DNA of 64,000 nucleotides, from assembly GCF_004358695.1 (NCBI RefSeq), contig NZ_SNAA01000009.1:62001-126000 (forward strand). Reading direction: 5' to 3'. Made by a program: the position numbers and the translations under genes. Below, in pieces: positions 61,729 through 64,000 of the stretch. The stretch is from Palleronia sediminis (lineage in GTDB: Bacteria > Pseudomonadota > Alphaproteobacteria > Rhodobacterales > Rhodobacteraceae). Below the pieces are notes generated by a model. That model had not been told where the DNA came from, did not search any database, and saw only the letters and a program-made list of their open reading frames with translations. How positions within the stretch are numbered: the first letter of the stretch is position 1; every line of letters starts with the position of its first letter.

Positions 61729-61866
61729 CGGCCGTTCCTCCGGTTTGGCGTCTTGCCCTGTCTTCGCGCGTCCCGGCCGCGCTCGCAAGCGGGGCGGTCT
61801 TTTCCTTCGCCCGGTTTGGCCCTACCTGTTCGTCCGAAATCCAGGACCACCGCAAAGGAGCGCCCC

Positions 61867-62373
61867 GTGGCCGAGATCAAGGACCCCGAAAATACCGTCG
61901 TCATCGAGCTCAAGAACGGCCGCGTCACGGTCGAGCTTCTGCCCGATATCGCGCCCGACCATTGCGCCCGCATGAAGGAACTGGCCCGCGAGGGCGCCTA
62001 TGACAACGTCGTGTTCCACCGCGTGATCGACGGGTTCATGGCGCAGACGGGCGACGTGCAGAACGGCAATGCCGAAGAGGGATTCAACATCCGGCTCGCC
62101 GGCACGGGCGGGTCGGACAAGCCCAACCTCAAGGCCGAGTTCTCGGGCATCCCGCATGACCGCGGCACCATCGGCGCGGCGCGGTCGCAAGACCCCAACT
62201 CGGCCAATTCGCAGTTCTTCATCAATTTCGCCGACAACCATTTCCTCAACCGCCAATACACCGTCTATGGCCGGGTGATCGAGGGGATGGAGCATGTCGA
62301 CGCCATCGCCCGCGGCGAGCCGCCGGCCAATCCCGACCGGATGATCTCGGTCAAGGTGGCTGCCGATGCGTAG
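61867..62373 (+). CDS. Cytoplasmic cyclophilin-type peptidyl-prolyl isomerase
   Basis: A 168-aa PpiB-like protein without signal peptide: YDNVVFHRVIDGFMAQTGD, GGSDKPNLKAEF, RGTIGAARSQDPNSANSQFFINF. The Arg, Gln and Phe of the active site are present. Start is GTG at 61867 with an AAAGGAG site; no ATG is closer. Its end overlaps the next cyclophilin by 8 bp. Confidence 0.95.
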   Translation: MAEIKDPENTVVIELKNGRVTVELLPDIAPDHCARMKELAREGAYDNVVFHRVIDGFMAQTGDVQNGNAEEGFNIRLAGTGGSDKPNLKAEFSGIPHDRGTIGAARSQDPNSANSQFFINFADNHFLNRQYTVYGRVIEGMEHVDAIARGEPPANPDRMISVKVAADA

Positions 62374-62926
62374 CGCCGGGTCCATCTTCGCCGCCGCCGC
62401 CATGATGCTGGCCGCGGGTCCGGCGCTGGCCACCGGGCTCGAGATCGAGGTCGCGGGGCAAAGCCCCGGCACCGTGAAGATCGACCTCTTCGAGGACGTG
62501 GCCCCGCAGGCGGTCGAGCGTCTGACGACCCTGGCCGAGCGCGGCGCCTATGACGGGGTGATGTTCCACCGCGTCATCGACGGCTTCATGGCGCAGACGG
62601 GCGACGTGCAATACGGGCGGGTCGATGGCGACACCTCGCGCGCGGGCTTCGGCGGGTCCGACCTGCCCGACCTGCCGGCCGAGTTCTCGGACCGCCCCTT
62701 CGTCCGCGGAACGGTGGGCATGGCGCGCTCGGCCTCGCCCGACAGCGCCAATGCGCAGTTCTTCATCATGTTCAACTCGGCGCCGCATCTCGACGGGGAT
62801 TATACCGTGGTGGGCGAAGTCACCGAGGGGATGGAGGTGATCGACGGGCTCAAGCGCGGATCGCCGGCCTCGGGCGCGGTCTCGGGCACGCCCGACGTCA
62901 TGGAATCGGTCACCGTCACCGAGTGA
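62366..62926 (+). CDS. Exported cyclophilin-type peptidyl-prolyl isomerase
   Basis: A 186-aa cyclophilin with a signal peptide (SIFAAAAMMLAAGPALATG), so periplasmic; the core repeats YDGVMFHRVIDGFMAQTGD and RGTVGMARSASPDSANAQFFIMF. Tandem with the cytoplasmic paralogue and overlapping it, giving one operon that supplies both compartments. Confidence 0.94.
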   Translation: MRSAGSIFAAAAMMLAAGPALATGLEIEVAGQSPGTVKIDLFEDVAPQAVERLTTLAERGAYDGVMFHRVIDGFMAQTGDVQYGRVDGDTSRAGFGGSDLPDLPAEFSDRPFVRGTVGMARSASPDSANAQFFIMFNSAPHLDGDYTVVGEVTEGMEVIDGLKRGSPASGAVSGTPDVMESVTVTE

Positions 62927-62939
62927 TCGGCACGACTAT

Positions 62940-63064
62940 CCGCGGCCCGGTGCATATGCGCATCGGGCCGCGGCCGCATCGCCCGGCCGCGATGGCGTCT
63001 TCGGGTATTTGGAAAGAGAAGAGGGACGGGCGCGCGCTCTCTTTCTTCTCTTTTTCAAATACCC
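62940..63064. terminator. Paired hairpins and head-to-head copies of the dispersed motif
   Basis: CCGCGGCCCG (62940-62949) and CGGGCCGCGG (62964-62973) form a 10-bp stem after the cyclophilin stop. Further right, GGGTATTTGGAAAGAGAAGA (63003-63022) faces its near-inverse TCTTCTCTTTTTCAAATACCC (63044-63064), so the two make a bidirectional terminator-like stem between the convergent cyclophilin and selO genes. Confidence 0.7.
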
Positions 63065-63073
63065 ATGACCCGC

Positions 63074-64000
63074 TCAGGTCCCGCAGAAGGTCGCCTCGAT
63101 TTCCTCGCCGGGAAGGGGTGGCTCTTCGAAGGTCGGGTCGGGGGTGTAGGGGTTCGTCACCGCCGCGAACATTGCCTGAAAGAGGCCCAGATCGCCCTGG
63201 GTCGCCGCCTCGATCGCGGCCTCGACGAGGTGGTTGCGCGGAATCACCTGCGGGTTGGCCGCGCGCATCCGGTCCTCCTGCGTATCGGGGCCGCCGGTGT
63301 CGCGGGCGCGGCGGGCCTGCCAGTCCGCGGCCCAGGCGTCGAACCCGTCCATGTCGGTCACGCGCGCGCGCGCCGTGCCGTCGGCGAGCCCGGCGAAGAC
63401 GCGGGTGAAATCGTCCCGCCCCGTCGCCATGAGCGCGAGCAGCCGCTCGATCAGGGCGTCGTCGCCGTCCTGCGGCGTGGCGAGGCCCAGCTTGGCGCGG
63501 AAGGTCGCGCGCCATTCGTCCCGGACCCGCGCGGCAAAGCCGTCGACGGCGGCCTGTGCGCGGTCGAGTGCCGCGTCGCGCTCGCCCATCAGCGGCAGCA
63601 GGCATCCGGCGAACTGGGCGAGGTTCCAGGCCGCGATATCGGGCTGCCGGGCATAGGCATAGCGGCCGCCGCGGTCGATGGAGGAATAGACCGTGTCCGG
63701 GTGATAGCCGTCGAGAAAGGCGCAGGGGCCGTAGTCGATGGTCTCGCCCGAGATGCTGGTGTTGTCGGTGTTCATCACGCCATGGATGAACCCCACCCCC
63801 ATCCAGCCCGCCACGAGCCGCGCCTGCGCGGCCAGCACCGCGTCGAGCAGGTCGAAGGCGTCGGCCGCGTCGGGGTAGTGGCGCGCGACGACATGCCGGG
63901 CCAGCGCCTCGAGCGCCTCGGTATCGTCGCGCGCGGCGAGATACTGGAACGTGCCGACGCGGACATGGCCGCGGGCCACGCGGGCCAGGACCGCGCCGGG
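63074..64000 (-). CDS. selO: SelO/YdiU family protein adenylyltransferase, C-terminal part (runs off the right edge)
   Basis: About 309 C-terminal residues are present. MGVGFIHGVMNTDNTSISGETIDYGPCAFLD carries the DxxN-type metal-binding and catalytic region of this pseudokinase-fold AMP transferase, and YAYARQPDIAAWNLAQFAGCLLPL plus NPQVIPRNHLVE...NPYTPDP are family signatures. SelO AMPylates redox proteins. The start is beyond 64000. Confidence 0.96.
   Translation of the reverse strand, partial: PGAVLARVARGHVRVGTFQYLAARDDTEALEALARHVVARHYPDAADAFDLLDAVLAAQARLVAGWMGVGFIHGVMNTDNTSISGETIDYGPCAFLDGYHPDTVYSSIDRGGRYAYARQPDIAAWNLAQFAGCLLPLMGERDAALDRAQAAVDGFAARVRDEWRATFRAKLGLATPQDGDDALIERLLALMATGRDDFTRVFAGLADGTARARVTDMDGFDAWAADWQARRARDTGGPDTQEDRMRAANPQVIPRNHLVEAAIEAATQGDLGLFQAMFAAVTNPYTPDPTFEEPPLPGEEIEATFCGT

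Overview
The window is very GC-rich, densely coded chromosomal DNA from an alphaproteobacterium of the Rhodobacteraceae/Roseobacter type. The evidence is a complete RcGTA-like gene transfer agent (GTA) cluster next to cysE, a periplasmic formate dehydrogenase island with its DUF3305/DUF3306/TorD accessories, a Fur/Mur-type regulator and the rplM-rpsI pair. The family assignment is inferred from gene content; no rRNA gene is present to confirm it.

Layout. 1-13.8 kb is a formate dehydrogenase (FDH) island. Maturation and Fe-S genes run on both strands (DUF6505-like, biotin/lipoate-ligase-like, Mrp, DUF6494, a 655-aa multi-[4Fe-4S] protein). A plus-strand operon follows: DUF3305, DUF3306, TorD-like chaperone, small Tat protein, catalytic alpha (cysteine, not selenocysteine), Fe-S beta, cytochrome b gamma, a WD40/cytochrome c fusion and a 45-aa membrane protein. 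Two exported c-type cytochromes bracket the system. 13.8-25 kb holds housekeeping genes: a DegT aminotransferase, a GNAT, enolase, EamA transporter, Fur-family regulator, PhzF, a DUF533 protein, tRNA-Gly(CCC), spermidine genes (speE and speD, with a 2'-5' RNA ligase-like gene coupled to speE), rplM-rpsI, a frameshifted GFA gene, a DUF1801 gene and a MIP18-family gene. 25-42 kb carries an MscS channel, tgt, mfd, a methyltransferase with a repeat-derived tail, small exported proteins, a DsbA-like protein, a CsbD-like protein, an orphan peptide-binding protein, a candidate small RNA, 3-hydroxybutyrate dehydrogenase, a patatin-like lipase, DUF502 and pseudouridine catabolism genes (psuK-psuG).

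42.1-55.7 kb is the GTA structural cluster on the plus strand. It runs from small terminase to host-interaction protein in canonical order, nearly every gene overlapping the next by 1-4 bases. g3.5 is missing between portal and protease, and g15 carries a one-base frameshift. cysE follows, then ftsB-like, a class I fructose-bisphosphate aldolase, a large unknown exported protein, a degenerate SDR, pgk, two tandem cyclophilins (cytoplasmic and exported) and the C-terminal part of selO at the right edge.

Main points for a second look: (1) two genes (GFA and GTA g15) each broken by loss of one G from what should be a G6 tract, either shared homopolymer error or real mutations; (2) a compact promoter-hairpin-terminator unit at 35.85-35.96 kb that looks like an undescribed sRNA; (3) a methyltransferase whose stop was apparently lost in a tandem duplication, so that it now runs into the mfd 3' end; (4) an SDR lacking the catalytic Tyr and Lys; (5) the FDH island with its two c-type cytochrome fusion proteins and a ligase-like protein lacking the usual lysine; (6) a dispersed approximately 20-bp motif tied to terminator hairpins.
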